64,000 nucleotides of DNA from Pseudomonas sp. Irchel s3h17 (GCF_900187505.1 NZ_FYDL01000007.1:186001-250000); one strand, 5' to 3'. Shown: positions 7,999 through 17,160, numbered from the stretch's first letter. Numbers and translations are program-made. The notes: generated by a model from the sequence alone, not told the origin.

Positions 7999-9642
7999 AT
8001 GCACAAGACAGAGAAGGCTGCGACCCATGGCGGTCGCAGGCTATTGGCGCCGATGCTGTTGCTCGGTGCAGTGGCCAGCCCCTTGGCCCATGCCATATCC
8101 ATCGATACCGGCAATCCCGACCTGCAGATCAACTGGACCACGGACTTGCGTCTTGGGCTTGGGTGGCGCGCGGAGTCGATCGACTCGCATCTCGGCGACG
8201 ATCCCATCAACCAACAGTCTGATTACTCCACCCACAGCGGCGAGATGTGGAAGCGGCGCCTCGATGTGCTGACCGAGATGGACGTCATCTACAAGGACGA
8301 TTATGGCGTTCGCGTCAGTGCCACGGGTTGGTACGACAACGCTTACGACGATCATGACCTGAAGGGCAATCCCGACCTGCAAGGGATCTCCGCTTACGCC
8401 GACGGCAAGCTTTCGCGGCAGGCGCAGCGATACTACAACGGCCCGTCTGGCGAGATTCTCGACGCATTCGTGTTCGGTACCTTCAATCTGGGCAGCATCC
8501 CGGTGTCGGTGAAGGCAGGCCAGTACGCGCTGATTTGGGGGGTGTCCCAGGTGAATGGCAGTGATGCGATTTCCTGGAGCCAGCAGCCGGCCAACTTCCA
8601 GAAGGGGGCGGAGATCCCCGGAGCTTCGCCGAAGGAGCTGGCTTTGCCGCTACCGCAGCTGTCGTTCCAGAGCCAACTGAGTGACACGGTTTCCCTGTCC
8701 GGCTACTACCACCTGGATTGGAAGCCGAACCGGCAGAGCGAGGGCGGTACCTTCCTGGGCGGACCAGACTTTTTGTATGGCGACGATGGCCGGATTTTTG
8801 TGGCTTCCGCGCCTGGCTTCGGCAATATCTACATCAACCAGGGCAACATCATCGAACCTGATGACAAGCAGAAGGGCAATTTAGGCATGCAGTTGAGCCT
8901 GAGTCCGGAGTGGTACGGCGGCACCGTCGGCCTGGTGTATCGCCATCTGGACGAGATGCAGCCGTGGCCGGTCAATTTCGCGGTTGACCCGAGCGAAATC
9001 ACTGGCCTGCGCTTCCATCAGGTGTACAACCGTGGTGTCGACCTTTTCGGCGCCTTCACCAACTTCAGTTGGCAGGACATCAGTTGGGGGGCAGAGGTTT
9101 CCTATCGCCGTGGCACTGCGCTGGATAGCACTGGGGGGCCGCTGCCAAATGGCAGCCTCGACGGTGCGACCGGCAATACCTGGCATGCCCTGCTCAATAC
9201 CCAGGCGTCGATGCCAGTGTTGCCGTTGTACGACACCGGGGTCGTGGTTGCGGAGCTCTCCTACACCTATCTGGACAAGGTGACGCACAATCAATCTGTC
9301 TACAACGAGTGTGCGTCCGACCTGGACGGCCCTGGCTGCGGCAGTCGCGACGCCAGCAGCTTCTCGTTGATCCTGCTGCCAACCTGGTTGCAGGTACTGC
9401 CTGGCGTCGACCTGACCGGCAGCCTGATCTTGGCCGGCTACGGCCTGCACGGCAATTCACCGGTCCCGACAGGGTCTGCGGAGCGCGCGTATGCCTGGTC
9501 GACCGGCGTCACTGCCGACATCAACATGCGGTACAAGGTTGGCCTCCTCTACTCGGATGCCGGAGATGCCGAAGAGCGCCTCGGTGCGATGGGCAGTACG
9601 GACCGCGGTCGTATCACCCTGACTTTCCAAACCAGTTTGTAA
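7999..9642 (+). CDS. DUF1302 family outer-membrane porin-like protein (547 aa)
   Basis: The protein has a Sec signal peptide (about residues 1-34, hydrophobic LLAPMLLLGAVASPLAHA with cleavage after AHA) followed by ISIDTGNPDLQINWTTDLRLGLGWR, typical of DUF1302 proteins. It has many amphipathic beta-strand stretches and ends in an aromatic/Leu C-terminus (ITLTFQTSL), consistent with an outer-membrane beta-barrel. DUF1302 and DUF1329 genes are repeatedly found together beside pathways for hydrophobic compounds. This one is followed by DUF1329 at 9711 and is preceded by a strong steroid-cluster box. A role in passage of steroid across the outer membrane is inferred. Its start has GCGGAG 8 nt upstream. 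Confidence 0.82.
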   Translation: MHKTEKAATHGGRRLLAPMLLLGAVASPLAHAISIDTGNPDLQINWTTDLRLGLGWRAESIDSHLGDDPINQQSDYSTHSGEMWKRRLDVLTEMDVIYKDDYGVRVSATGWYDNAYDDHDLKGNPDLQGISAYADGKLSRQAQRYYNGPSGEILDAFVFGTFNLGSIPVSVKAGQYALIWGVSQVNGSDAISWSQQPANFQKGAEIPGASPKELALPLPQLSFQSQLSDTVSLSGYYHLDWKPNRQSEGGTFLGGPDFLYGDDGRIFVASAPGFGNIYINQGNIIEPDDKQKGNLGMQLSLSPEWYGGTVGLVYRHLDEMQPWPVNFAVDPSEITGLRFHQVYNRGVDLFGAFTNFSWQDISWGAEVSYRRGTALDSTGGPLPNGSLDGATGNTWHALLNTQASMPVLPLYDTGVVVAELSYTYLDKVTHNQSVYNECASDLDGPGCGSRDASSFSLILLPTWLQVLPGVDLTGSLILAGYGLHGNSPVPTGSAERAYAWSTGVTADINMRYKVGLLYSDAGDAEERLGAMGSTDRGRITLTFQTSL

Positions 9643-9710
9643 GGTCCTTGCGCCCCGACGGGGCGGAGGGGTTGCGCGTGCTTGTGGGCGCGCCCAAAGA
9701 GGAGAAAAAG

Positions 9711-11060
9711 ATGAAAATCAGTCAAGTCGCCTTGTCACTTGCGTTGTCCCTGCCGCTGTCGATGTCCGCTCTGGCCACTGTTCCCACCGAAGAAGCCGCG
9801 CAGCTCGGCGGTGACAAACTGACCAGTATCGGCGCCGAGCGGGCGGGAAGTACCGATGGCAGCATTCCGGCCTGGGCGCCGAACTGGAAGGGGCCGAACA
9901 TGCCCCAGGAGGGCGGGATCTACCCCGACCCCTTTCCCAGCGAAAAACTGCAGTACAGCATCAGTGCGGCCAACATGGCGCAGTATGCGGACAAGCTCAG
10001 CGAGGGCACCAAAGTTCTGCTCTCCCGCTGGCCGGACTTCAAGGTCGAGGTCTATAAGAGTCATCGGGTCGTCGACTTCCCCGATTGGCTGAAGGAAGAC
10101 ACCGTCAAAAACGCCACCCGCGTGCAGAACACGACCGACGGCTCCGATCTGAACGGCGCCATGGGGGGCTATCCGTTCCCGATTCCCAAGAGCGGCGCCG
10201 AGGTGATCTGGAATCACAATCTGCGCTACTACGGACCGGCATATCGCTCCACGTTCTCGGGTTATCTGATCGACTCGTCGGGCAATCGCATCATGACCCA
10301 TGAGTTGGAGAACTATACGGAGTCGCCTTATCACGAGCGCCCGGATGAACCGGCCCAGTACTTCCAACGCCGTCTGAGCACCTACATCGGTCCGCCGCGC
10401 AGCGTGGGTGAAAAGTCGCTCAACTATATGGTGACGAACTTCAAGAAGGATGGGCGCAACAAGAACTGGATCTACAACCAAGGGCAGCGTCGTGTGCGCC
10501 TGACTCCGGACTTCGGCTACGACATCCCGATGGCCATGGCCGGCGGGGCGTACTTTTTCGACGAGCTCGGGATGTGGGAGGGGCAACTGGACCGCTTCGA
10601 CTTCAAGCTGGTTGGCAAGAAAGAGATGTTGGTTCCGTACAACAACTACAAGTTCATCATGCATAGCTCGCCCGAGCAGGCCTATGGCAAGCAGTTTGCC
10701 AACCCTGATCTGGTTCGCTGGGAACCCCATCGTGTCTGGGTAGTAGAGGCGACGCTGAAGCCGGGAATGCGCCATGCACAGAGCAAGAAGGTGTTCTACG
10801 TGGATGAGGACAGCTGGTCGATCGTTCTCTACGAGGGCTACGACCAGGCTGGGAAGATGATGCGTTCAGCCCAGGGCCTCCTGACCTACGACTGGAATAC
10901 CAAGTCCGTGCCTAACACACCCATGATCATCTACGACCTGGGCAAGGGGCAGTACGGCAGCTCCATGCATCTGGCGGGTGGTTCTGGTTACATTCGTATT
11001 CCGCGTTGGCCCAACAGCAAGATGACACCGGATTCCATGGCGGGCAGCGGCATTCGTTGA
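9711..11060 (+). CDS. DUF1329 family outer-membrane-associated protein (449 aa)
   Basis: It has a signal peptide (MKISQVALSLALSLPLSMSALA, 22 residues), then TVPTEEAAQLGGDKLTSIGAERAGSTDGSIPAW, the standard opening of DUF1329 proteins, which have a LolA/LolB-like fold. The start was chosen for its GAGGAGAAAAAG ribosome site and the signal peptide. An upstream extension of the frame has no similarity. It is 68 bp downstream of the DUF1302 gene and the operon ends at a clean terminator (11107-11132). The partner role in transfer of a hydrophobic substrate or lipid across the periplasm is inferred from the recurring DUF1302-DUF1329 association. Confidence 0.85.
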   Translation: MKISQVALSLALSLPLSMSALATVPTEEAAQLGGDKLTSIGAERAGSTDGSIPAWAPNWKGPNMPQEGGIYPDPFPSEKLQYSISAANMAQYADKLSEGTKVLLSRWPDFKVEVYKSHRVVDFPDWLKEDTVKNATRVQNTTDGSDLNGAMGGYPFPIPKSGAEVIWNHNLRYYGPAYRSTFSGYLIDSSGNRIMTHELENYTESPYHERPDEPAQYFQRRLSTYIGPPRSVGEKSLNYMVTNFKKDGRNKNWIYNQGQRRVRLTPDFGYDIPMAMAGGAYFFDELGMWEGQLDRFDFKLVGKKEMLVPYNNYKFIMHSSPEQAYGKQFANPDLVRWEPHRVWVVEATLKPGMRHAQSKKVFYVDEDSWSIVLYEGYDQAGKMMRSAQGLLTYDWNTKSVPNTPMIIYDLGKGQYGSSMHLAGGSGYIRIPRWPNSKMTPDSMAGSGIR

Positions 11061-11106
11061 ATGCGCGGTGGCATCGACATCCGGTGCCACACCCAGTCAC
11101 CTCCTC

Positions 11107-11132
11107 AGCGACACCGGCCGGTGTCGCTTTTT
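11107..11132 (+). terminator. rho-independent terminator after DUF1329
   Basis: AGCGACACC-GGCC-GGTGTCGCT forms a perfect 9-bp stem with a GGCC loop and is followed by TTTT. It separates the DUF1302-DUF1329 operon from the next promoter. Confidence 0.9.
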
Positions 11133-11246
11133 CATGTGCGCCGCCTGGCCGAGCTCATCGTATCTGCCCGTGCCGCGGGCCTGCGCCTGGACGGTCTTTC
11201 CACTGTCCATGCGCCCAGTTGAGCAATACGCGTTTTTTTTCAACGC

Positions 11247-11265
11247 CTACTGCAGATGGGGCATG
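11247..11265 (+). promoter_or_regulatory. steroid-cluster box before the YCF48-like/MMPL operon
   Basis: CTACTGCAGATGGGGCATG matches the strong box in CTACTGCA, the central GG and the final ATG (13-14 of 19 positions). It is at about the same distance from the start codon (about 120 bp) as the 7859 box. The 323-bp gap 11061-11383 holds the terminator, this box and the duplicated leader, and no further gene. Confidence 0.5.
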
Positions 11266-11344
11266 CCGGGCAGCAGGTTTTTCCCGAGACTGAAGTCATG
11301 CCTGACCGGGCTGTCGCCAGGTCAAAGGGCAAAGCAGCAAGCTG

Positions 11345-11352
11345 AACAATAA
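11345..11352 (+). promoter_or_regulatory. AAnAAnAA motif (possible Hfq/Crc site) in the YCF48-like leader
   Basis: AACAATAA is followed by CAACA, about 32 nt before the ATG at 11384. The surrounding leader is a near-duplicate of that at 7952-8001, ending in CTTGCGGAG-n-ACAAC before both ATGs. Confidence 0.42.
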
Positions 11353-11383
11353 CAACAGCAGACTTGATCTTGCGGAGAACAAC

Positions 11384-12496
11384 ATGTGTGCAATGAGGAC
11401 TGCCTTTGCCAGTTCGGGTATCACCTCAACTGGCCTGAAGCTGGCGTCAGGGGCAATGCTGGCACTGGCATTATCCCTGCCCGCTCTCTGCGTTACCGCC
11501 AAGAGCTTCGTCGATCCCCTTGATCAGCCGGCCAGTACGGTGCTCCAGGCCGCGCAGAAGCCCCTGCGGGATATCGTCAATACCGGCAAGCGCCTGATCG
11601 CGGTCGGCGACAACGGGCTGATCATTTTTTCCGACGACCAGGCAGGCACTTGGCGCCAGGCGCAGGTCCCGGTCAGCGTCGACTTCAATGCGGTGCATTT
11701 CGCCGACGAGCAGCACGGCTGGGCGGTCGGCCACGGCGCAGTCATCCTCCACAGCAGCGACGGCGGCGAGACCTGGACGAAGCAGCTCGACGGGCGCCAG
11801 CTCGAGACCCTGGTTGTCGATTACTTCAAGAACAAGTCCGGCCTGGAGCCTGCGCAAGCCGAAAGCTACCTGTCCGCAATCCTCTCCATGAGCCGGCCGG
11901 GACCCGGCCAGTTCTTCATGGGCGTGTGGTTCGACGAGTCTGGCAGCAACGGCTTTGCCGTCGGCCCCTTCGGTCTGATCGTCGGTAGCCACGATGGCGG
12001 CAAGACCTGGCAGCCCTGGAATACCCGGATCGACAACAACGACCTGCTGCACCTGACCGCCATCGGCGAGGTGGGCGGGCGACTGTTCATCACCGGCGAG
12101 CGTGGTCATGTCTGGAGCCTGGAACCCGGCACGGGTCGCTTCAGCGCTCTGCAGACAGGTTACGAGGGCACCCTGTTCGGTATCACGGGTGGTCAGGGGG
12201 CGCTGTTGGCCTATGGGCTGCGCGGCCATGTGTTCCGCAGTGCCGATGAGGGGCACACCTGGTCCCCGGTGAAGAGTGATTTTAATACCGGGGTGGTCGC
12301 CGGTGCCGCCCTGTCAGGTCGAGGAGTGGTGCTGGTCAGCCAGTCCGCGCAGGTAGCCATGAGCCGCGATCAAGGGGGCACTTTCACGCCACTCGACATC
12401 CAGCGCCCAAGCCTGTTTTCCGGGGTGGTGGGGATGTCCGACCACCAGTTGGCACTGGTCGGCCTGAATGGCGTTACCACCATGAATCTCAAGTAG
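11384..12496 (+). CDS. YCF48/BNR-like beta-propeller protein, exported (370 aa)
   Basis: The N-terminal hydrophobic segment (LALALSLPALCVTAKS, about residues 25-40) suggests a signal peptide. The body has repeated BNR-type blades: ILHSSDGGETWTKQ, VGSHDGGKTWQPW, VFRSADEGHTWSP and AMSRDQGGTFTPL. These are Asp-box (S-x-D-x-G-x-T-W) repeats of the YCF48/photosystem-stability-like family. It is followed 57 bp later by an MMPL/RND transporter, an association often seen beside hydrophobic-compound catabolism and suggesting a periplasmic partner of the transporter. It begins the third operon of the cluster. No enzymatic residues are recognised, and its role is inferred from context. Confidence 0.8.
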   Translation: MCAMRTAFASSGITSTGLKLASGAMLALALSLPALCVTAKSFVDPLDQPASTVLQAAQKPLRDIVNTGKRLIAVGDNGLIIFSDDQAGTWRQAQVPVSVDFNAVHFADEQHGWAVGHGAVILHSSDGGETWTKQLDGRQLETLVVDYFKNKSGLEPAQAESYLSAILSMSRPGPGQFFMGVWFDESGSNGFAVGPFGLIVGSHDGGKTWQPWNTRIDNNDLLHLTAIGEVGGRLFITGERGHVWSLEPGTGRFSALQTGYEGTLFGITGGQGALLAYGLRGHVFRSADEGHTWSPVKSDFNTGVVAGAALSGRGVVLVSQSAQVAMSRDQGGTFTPLDIQRPSLFSGVVGMSDHQLALVGLNGVTTMNLK

Positions 12497-12553
12497 AGCT
12501 GGGCCAGAAGGGGTGCGCGTGCTCAATCGGGCCTGACTCAGAGGAAGGACAAA

Positions 12554-15079
12554 ATGGCCAAATCCCAGGATAACAATGCGACACCGGTAATGCGGGATCG
12601 CGCTCAGTTCGATGTCCGCTCCGGAAATTTCATCGAGCGACTGATCTTCAATAATCGCCTGTTCTTCGTGTTGCTGTGTTTCATTCTCACGGTGCTGCTG
12701 GGCTACAAGGCCACCGACCTGCGCATCAACGCGAGCTTCGAGCGAATGATGCCGAGCTCCCATGAGTTCATCCGCAACTACCTGAACAACAAGATAGACC
12801 TCGCGGCATTGGGCAACTCCGTACGCGTCATGGTGGAGAACCCGCGCGGGACCCTCTATGACCCCGACTACCTGCAGGCGCTCCAGGAGATCAACGACAA
12901 GATCAACCTGGCACCCGGGGTTGACCGCGCCTGGATGCGTTCGCTGTGGATGCCGGCGGTGCGCTGGAACGAGGTCACCGAGGTTGGCATGGAAGGCGGC
13001 CCGGTCATGCCTAACGACTACGACGGTTCGCCTCAGCAGCTGCAGCAGCTGCAGGCGAACGTGTTGCGTGGCAACCTGATCGGCGACCTGGTGTCCCTGG
13101 ACATGCACTCCTCGGTAATCCAGGTGCCATTGATAGACAAGGATCCGGTCACCGGTGTTGCGTTTGACTACCGGCAGTTCGCGACCTTCCTGGAGAAAGA
13201 GATTCGTGGGCAGTACGAGGTGCCCGGTGCCGATGGCCAGCCCAAGGTGCGCGTCCATATCATTGGCTTCGCCAAACTGGTGGGCGACCTGATCGACGGA
13301 CTGACGCTGGTCATGGGCTTCTTCGCCGCCTCAGCCGTGATCGTGGCACTGATCATCTTTGGCTACACCCACTGCCTGCGCAGCACACTGCTGCTCCTGA
13401 TGGCTTCGCTCAGCAGCGTGGTCTGGCTGCTCGGCCTGATGCAGCTACTGGATTACCAAATCGATCCTTACTCCATCCTGGTACCGTTCCTGATCTTCGC
13501 TATCGGCATGTCCCATGGCGCCCAGAAGATGAACGGAATCATGCAGGACATCGGCCGTGGCACCGACAAGTATGTGGCCGCCCGCTATACCTTCCGCCGC
13601 CTGTTCATCGCCGGGCTGTCGGCCCTGCTGGCCAACGTCTTCGGCTTTGCCGTCCTGATGGTGATCGACATCCCGGTGATCCGCGACCTGGCCATTACCA
13701 CCAGCATCGGAGTCTGCGTGCTGATCTTCACGCAGCTGATTATGGTGCCAGTGATGCTCTCCTACTTGGGCGTCAGCCAGTCGGCGGCACGGCGCAGCGT
13801 ACGCAACGAAGTCGAGGGCGCGCAGGCAGGCAGTGGCCGGTTCTTCGAAGCCATCGGCACGCTGCTGGTGAAATGCACCAGACCAGGACATGCCCATGTG
13901 CTGGTGCTGCTGTCGCTACTGGTGGGTATCGGCGCTTACCAGGTGCGTTCCGGGCTGCAGATCGGCGATCTGGATGCCGGGGCACCGGAGCTTCGTCCCG
14001 AGTCTCGCTACAACCGTGACGTGGCGTTCTTCAACCAGAGTTTTGGCCGCTCCACCGATCAGTTCGCCGTGATCGTCAAGACCAGGCCGGGCGGCTGCTC
14101 CACCTTCGAGACCCTGACCGAGCTCGACCGACTCGCCCAGATGTTGCGCGACGTACCCGGCGTGCAGACGGTCGCCAGCCTGGCCAGTTCCGTGCGCTTC
14201 ATCAATGCCAGCTATGGCGAGGCGAACCCGAAGTGGATGAGCATCCCGCGCCAGGATGAAGTGGCGGCACAGGCCTCACAGATCGCATCGGTGCAATCGC
14301 CGGAGCTGGCCAACTTCAGCTGTTCTGTATCGCCGGTCATCGCCTATCTGTCCGACCATCGCGCCGGGACGCTGCAGGGCGTGGTGGACGCGGTAAAAAC
14401 CTTTGCAGAGAAGCACGACAGCGACGACCGCCAGTTCCTGCTGGCGGCGGGTCCTGCAGGAATCGAAGCCGCGACCAATCAGGTCGTTGCCGACGCCAGC
14501 CTGACGGTACTGCTGTTGCTCTACACTTCGGTGGTGCTGCTCTGCCTGATCGCTTTCCGCAGCTGGCGCGCTGTGCTGGTGGCGCTGATTCCGCTGATCA
14601 TCACATCGCTGCTGTGCGAAGCACTCATGGTGGTAATGGGCATCGGTGTGAAGATCGCGACCTTGCCGGTCATTGCCCTGGGGGTGGGCGCCGGCGTGGA
14701 CTATGCCCTCTACCTGATCAGCGTACAGCTGACCCTGCAACGACGCGGTGCGAGTCTGGAAGAGGCCTATGCCGGCGCCCTGCGCTTTACTGGCAAGGTC
14801 GTCGCACTGGTCGGTTTGACACTGGCGACCGGTGTGCTGACCTGGGTGTTCTCGCCGATCAAGTTCCAGGCCGACATGGGCATCCTGCTGACCTTCATGT
14901 TTCTCTGGAACATGCTCGGGGTTCTCGTGCTGACTCCGGCGCTGTCGTACTTCCTGCTGCGTGGCGAGACTCGCCAGCCGGCGGTCGACAAGGTTGCAGA
15001 CCAGGCCGTAGCTGACGCGGAACGAACCGCAGAGTCCCTCAAGGAAGCGGGGCGTCAGTCGGCCTTGACCGGCCGCTAG
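12554..15079 (+). CDS. MMPL/RND-family inner-membrane transporter (841 aa)
   Basis: This large RND-superfamily permease has the usual two-fold architecture: TM1 near residues 35-52 (LFFVLLCFILTVLLGY), a periplasmic loop, five TM helices at about 250-410, a second TM (VLVLLSLLVGIGAYQ near 450), a second loop and five more TMs from about 645 to 805. Conserved acidic and Gly-rich TM segments (FAIGMSHGAQKM, ALGVGAGVDYALY) match the MMPL/sterol-sensing-like group. The start has AGAGGAAGGACAAA before the ATG. It is co-transcribed with the YCF48-like gene and the next SDR. It may move steroids or lipids across the envelope using the proton gradient. The direction (uptake or efflux) cannot be read from sequence. 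Confidence 0.85.
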   Translation: MAKSQDNNATPVMRDRAQFDVRSGNFIERLIFNNRLFFVLLCFILTVLLGYKATDLRINASFERMMPSSHEFIRNYLNNKIDLAALGNSVRVMVENPRGTLYDPDYLQALQEINDKINLAPGVDRAWMRSLWMPAVRWNEVTEVGMEGGPVMPNDYDGSPQQLQQLQANVLRGNLIGDLVSLDMHSSVIQVPLIDKDPVTGVAFDYRQFATFLEKEIRGQYEVPGADGQPKVRVHIIGFAKLVGDLIDGLTLVMGFFAASAVIVALIIFGYTHCLRSTLLLLMASLSSVVWLLGLMQLLDYQIDPYSILVPFLIFAIGMSHGAQKMNGIMQDIGRGTDKYVAARYTFRRLFIAGLSALLANVFGFAVLMVIDIPVIRDLAITTSIGVCVLIFTQLIMVPVMLSYLGVSQSAARRSVRNEVEGAQAGSGRFFEAIGTLLVKCTRPGHAHVLVLLSLLVGIGAYQVRSGLQIGDLDAGAPELRPESRYNRDVAFFNQSFGRSTDQFAVIVKTRPGGCSTFETLTELDRLAQMLRDVPGVQTVASLASSVRFINASYGEANPKWMSIPRQDEVAAQASQIASVQSPELANFSCSVSPVIAYLSDHRAGTLQGVVDAVKTFAEKHDSDDRQFLLAAGPAGIEAATNQVVADASLTVLLLLYTSVVLLCLIAFRSWRAVLVALIPLIITSLLCEALMVVMGIGVKIATLPVIALGVGAGVDYALYLISVQLTLQRRGASLEEAYAGALRFTGKVVALVGLTLATGVLTWVFSPIKFQADMGILLTFMFLWNMLGVLVLTPALSYFLLRGETRQPAVDKVADQAVADAERTAESLKEAGRQSALTGR

Positions 15080-15150
15080 CAAGACGTTTCGGAACCGGGG
15101 GGCGACGTCGCTCCCCGGGCAAAGTCAATAATGACAACAAGGTACCTGTT

Positions 15151-15924
15151 ATGACCCTTGCATCTCGCTTCCAGAACAAGAACATCATCGTTACCGGCGG
15201 GGCGTCCGGCATTGGCCGGGCGACCGTGATCCGACTGGTGTCCGAAGGGGGCACGGTGCTTGCCGTTGACCTCGACGAGGCCGGCCTGCAGGAAACCCTG
15301 GCGCAGGCCAATGTGCTGGAGAAGGGTGGCCGGGCGTTCGCGGCAAGGCTGTCGATCACCGACGAACAGGCGGTGCGCAGCACGGTGCAGAACTTCGCCC
15401 AGGAACACGGCAGTCTGGATGTGCTGGTCAACATGGCGGGGGTGCTGTGCTCCACGCATACCACCGACACCTCCTTCGAAGACTTCATGCGGGTCGTCCA
15501 GACCAACCTGGGCGGTACCTTCCTCTTCTGCCGTGAAGCCTTGCCCTTCCTTCTGGAAAGCAAGGGCAACATCGTCAACGCGGCCTCCACCTCGGCCTTC
15601 TTCGGCCATGCCTACATGGCCGCCTACTCGGCCAGCAAGGGCGGTGTGGCAGCGCTGACCCAGGCGCTCTCGCGCGAGTACATCAAGCGTGGTGTACGCG
15701 TTAATGCCGTGGCGCCGGGTGGGATTGCCACGCCGATGGTTGCGGCTCAGGCGCAGAGCTTTCCGCCGGGAGCCGATCTCTCCCTGTACATGCACCTGAC
15801 TCGCCCGGATCGAAAGCTGGGTGAGCCCCAGGAGGTGGCGGGTGCGATTGCCATGCTGGCGTCTGCCGACGGCGCTTTCGTCAATGGGGCAATCCTGCGA
15901 ATCGATGGCGGCACTCACGGTTGA
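15151..15924 (+). CDS. short-chain dehydrogenase/reductase (257 aa)
   Basis: This classical SDR has TGGASGIG at residues 15-22, an Asp-rich second strand (AVDLDEAG) indicating NAD(H), NMAGVL in place of NNAG, catalytic Ser in NAASTSAFF and YSASKGGVAAL with Tyr and Lys. The C-terminal FVNGAILRIDGGTHG closes the fold. It sits between the MMPL transporter and an OYE-like reductase in a steroid operon. A hydroxysteroid dehydrogenase (for example 3-, 7-, 12- or 17-hydroxyl oxidation) is the likely role, and the position specificity is unknown. Confidence 0.8.
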   Translation: MTLASRFQNKNIIVTGGASGIGRATVIRLVSEGGTVLAVDLDEAGLQETLAQANVLEKGGRAFAARLSITDEQAVRSTVQNFAQEHGSLDVLVNMAGVLCSTHTTDTSFEDFMRVVQTNLGGTFLFCREALPFLLESKGNIVNAASTSAFFGHAYMAAYSASKGGVAALTQALSREYIKRGVRVNAVAPGGIATPMVAAQAQSFPPGADLSLYMHLTRPDRKLGEPQEVAGAIAMLASADGAFVNGAILRIDGGTHG

Positions 15925-15936
15925 TGGGGGTGCAGC

Positions 15937-17160
15937 ATGGCAGTCGCAATCTCGCCATTCTCGCCGCTGAAGCTTGGCCCCATCACCCTGCGCAATCGCT
16001 TCATCAAGGCCGGCGCCAACGAGGGTATGACCCCGGATGGCATACCGACCCAGGCACTGGTCAAGCATCATCGCGATATTGCCGCAGGTGGGGTTGGCAT
16101 GACCACGGTGGCTTATGGCGCGGTATCGCCGGAGGGACGGACCTTTCTCCATCAGTTCCACCTGTCACGGGATGTGGTTCGCCCTCTGCGCGTGTTGACT
16201 GATGCCGTGCATGCCGAGGGTGCGGCGGCCTGTCTGCAGATTACCCATGGTGGCTCCTTTACCATGTTGCGCCCGGAGCACAGCTATCCCCGGTCGGCGT
16301 CGTCAGGCTTCAATGCCTTCGGCTTCTTGCACGGCATCCTGTTTCAGAAAGCGATGACGGAGGCCGAGATTCAGCGGGTGGCCGACGACTTCGCTCGCGC
16401 CGCCGTACTGGCGCGGGAGGCGGGATTCGACGCTGTCGAGATTCACATGGGGCATGGCTATCTGCTCAACCAGTTCCTCTCGCCCCTGAGCAATCGCCGC
16501 CGCGACCAATACGGCGGCAGCACCGAGGGCCGCAGTCGCTTCCCGGCCATGGTCCTGCGCAGGGTCAAGGACGCAGTCGGCGGCCGCCTCGCCGTGGGCT
16601 GCAAGCTCAACCAGACCGATGCGGCGCGCGGCGGCATAGATACGAAGCAGGCCTCGGTCACCGCCAGGATTCTCGAACGTGACGGTGCGGACATTCTCAC
16701 CCTCAGTGGCGGGCACAACCTGTACAGCCCCTGGGCACTCTTCGCAAGCCCCATGCCGATTGCCGACATGCAAGCACATGCTCGGGGGCTGGCGCGTATC
16801 GGGCCCCTGGCGCTGGGGCTGCAGCAGCCGAGGGACCTGGCGTTTCGTGAACTCTACTTCCTCGAGAGTGCGCGCAAGATTCGGCGGGAGGTTTCCATGC
16901 CACTGGCGCTGGTAGGCGGAGTGAAGTCCCTGGCAGCCGCCAGGCAGGTGATCGACGAGGGCTTTGAGTTGATCGCCTTGGCCAGGGCCCTCATTCATGA
17001 CCCCGCCTTCGTCAACAAGCTGGCCAGTGGTGAGCTGACTCAGTCCGGTTGCACCAGTTGCAATCGTTGCGTCATGGGTATCTATGACCCCAACGGAGTG
17101 CGCTGCGTGCTGAACGCACCGAATGACCCGACCCTGGCGAGGCGACCAGTGGCAGATTGA
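15937..17160 (+). CDS. Old-Yellow-Enzyme-type NADH:flavin oxidoreductase with Cys cluster (407 aa)
   Basis: The FMN-binding TIM barrel shows FSPLKLGPITLRNRFIKAG at the N-terminus, the catalytic region VEIHMGHGYLLNQFLSPLSNRR-type motif (near residue 170, HxxH replaced by HMGHGY) and YGGSTEGRSRF. Near the C-terminus is CTSCNRC followed by C-V-L-N. This resembles the 4Fe-4S ligand set of the 2,4-dienoyl-CoA reductase/BaiCD branch, although the usual C-terminal FAD/NAD domain is absent. That branch includes bile-acid 3-oxo-delta4 reductases. The gene starts 12 bp after the SDR stop, so the two are in one operon. A reductase for an enone or dienoyl steroid intermediate is inferred. Confidence 0.78.
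   Translation: MAVAISPFSPLKLGPITLRNRFIKAGANEGMTPDGIPTQALVKHHRDIAAGGVGMTTVAYGAVSPEGRTFLHQFHLSRDVVRPLRVLTDAVHAEGAAACLQITHGGSFTMLRPEHSYPRSASSGFNAFGFLHGILFQKAMTEAEIQRVADDFARAAVLAREAGFDAVEIHMGHGYLLNQFLSPLSNRRRDQYGGSTEGRSRFPAMVLRRVKDAVGGRLAVGCKLNQTDAARGGIDTKQASVTARILERDGADILTLSGGHNLYSPWALFASPMPIADMQAHARGLARIGPLALGLQQPRDLAFRELYFLESARKIRREVSMPLALVGGVKSLAAARQVIDEGFELIALARALIHDPAFVNKLASGELTQSGCTSCNRCVMGIYDPNGVRCVLNAPNDPTLARRPVAD

Noticed and set aside
9735..10775. A 346-residue minus-strand frame opposite the DUF1329 gene
   Set aside because: It lacks a start site and motifs. DUF1329 on the plus strand has a signal peptide, a ribosome site and an operon context.
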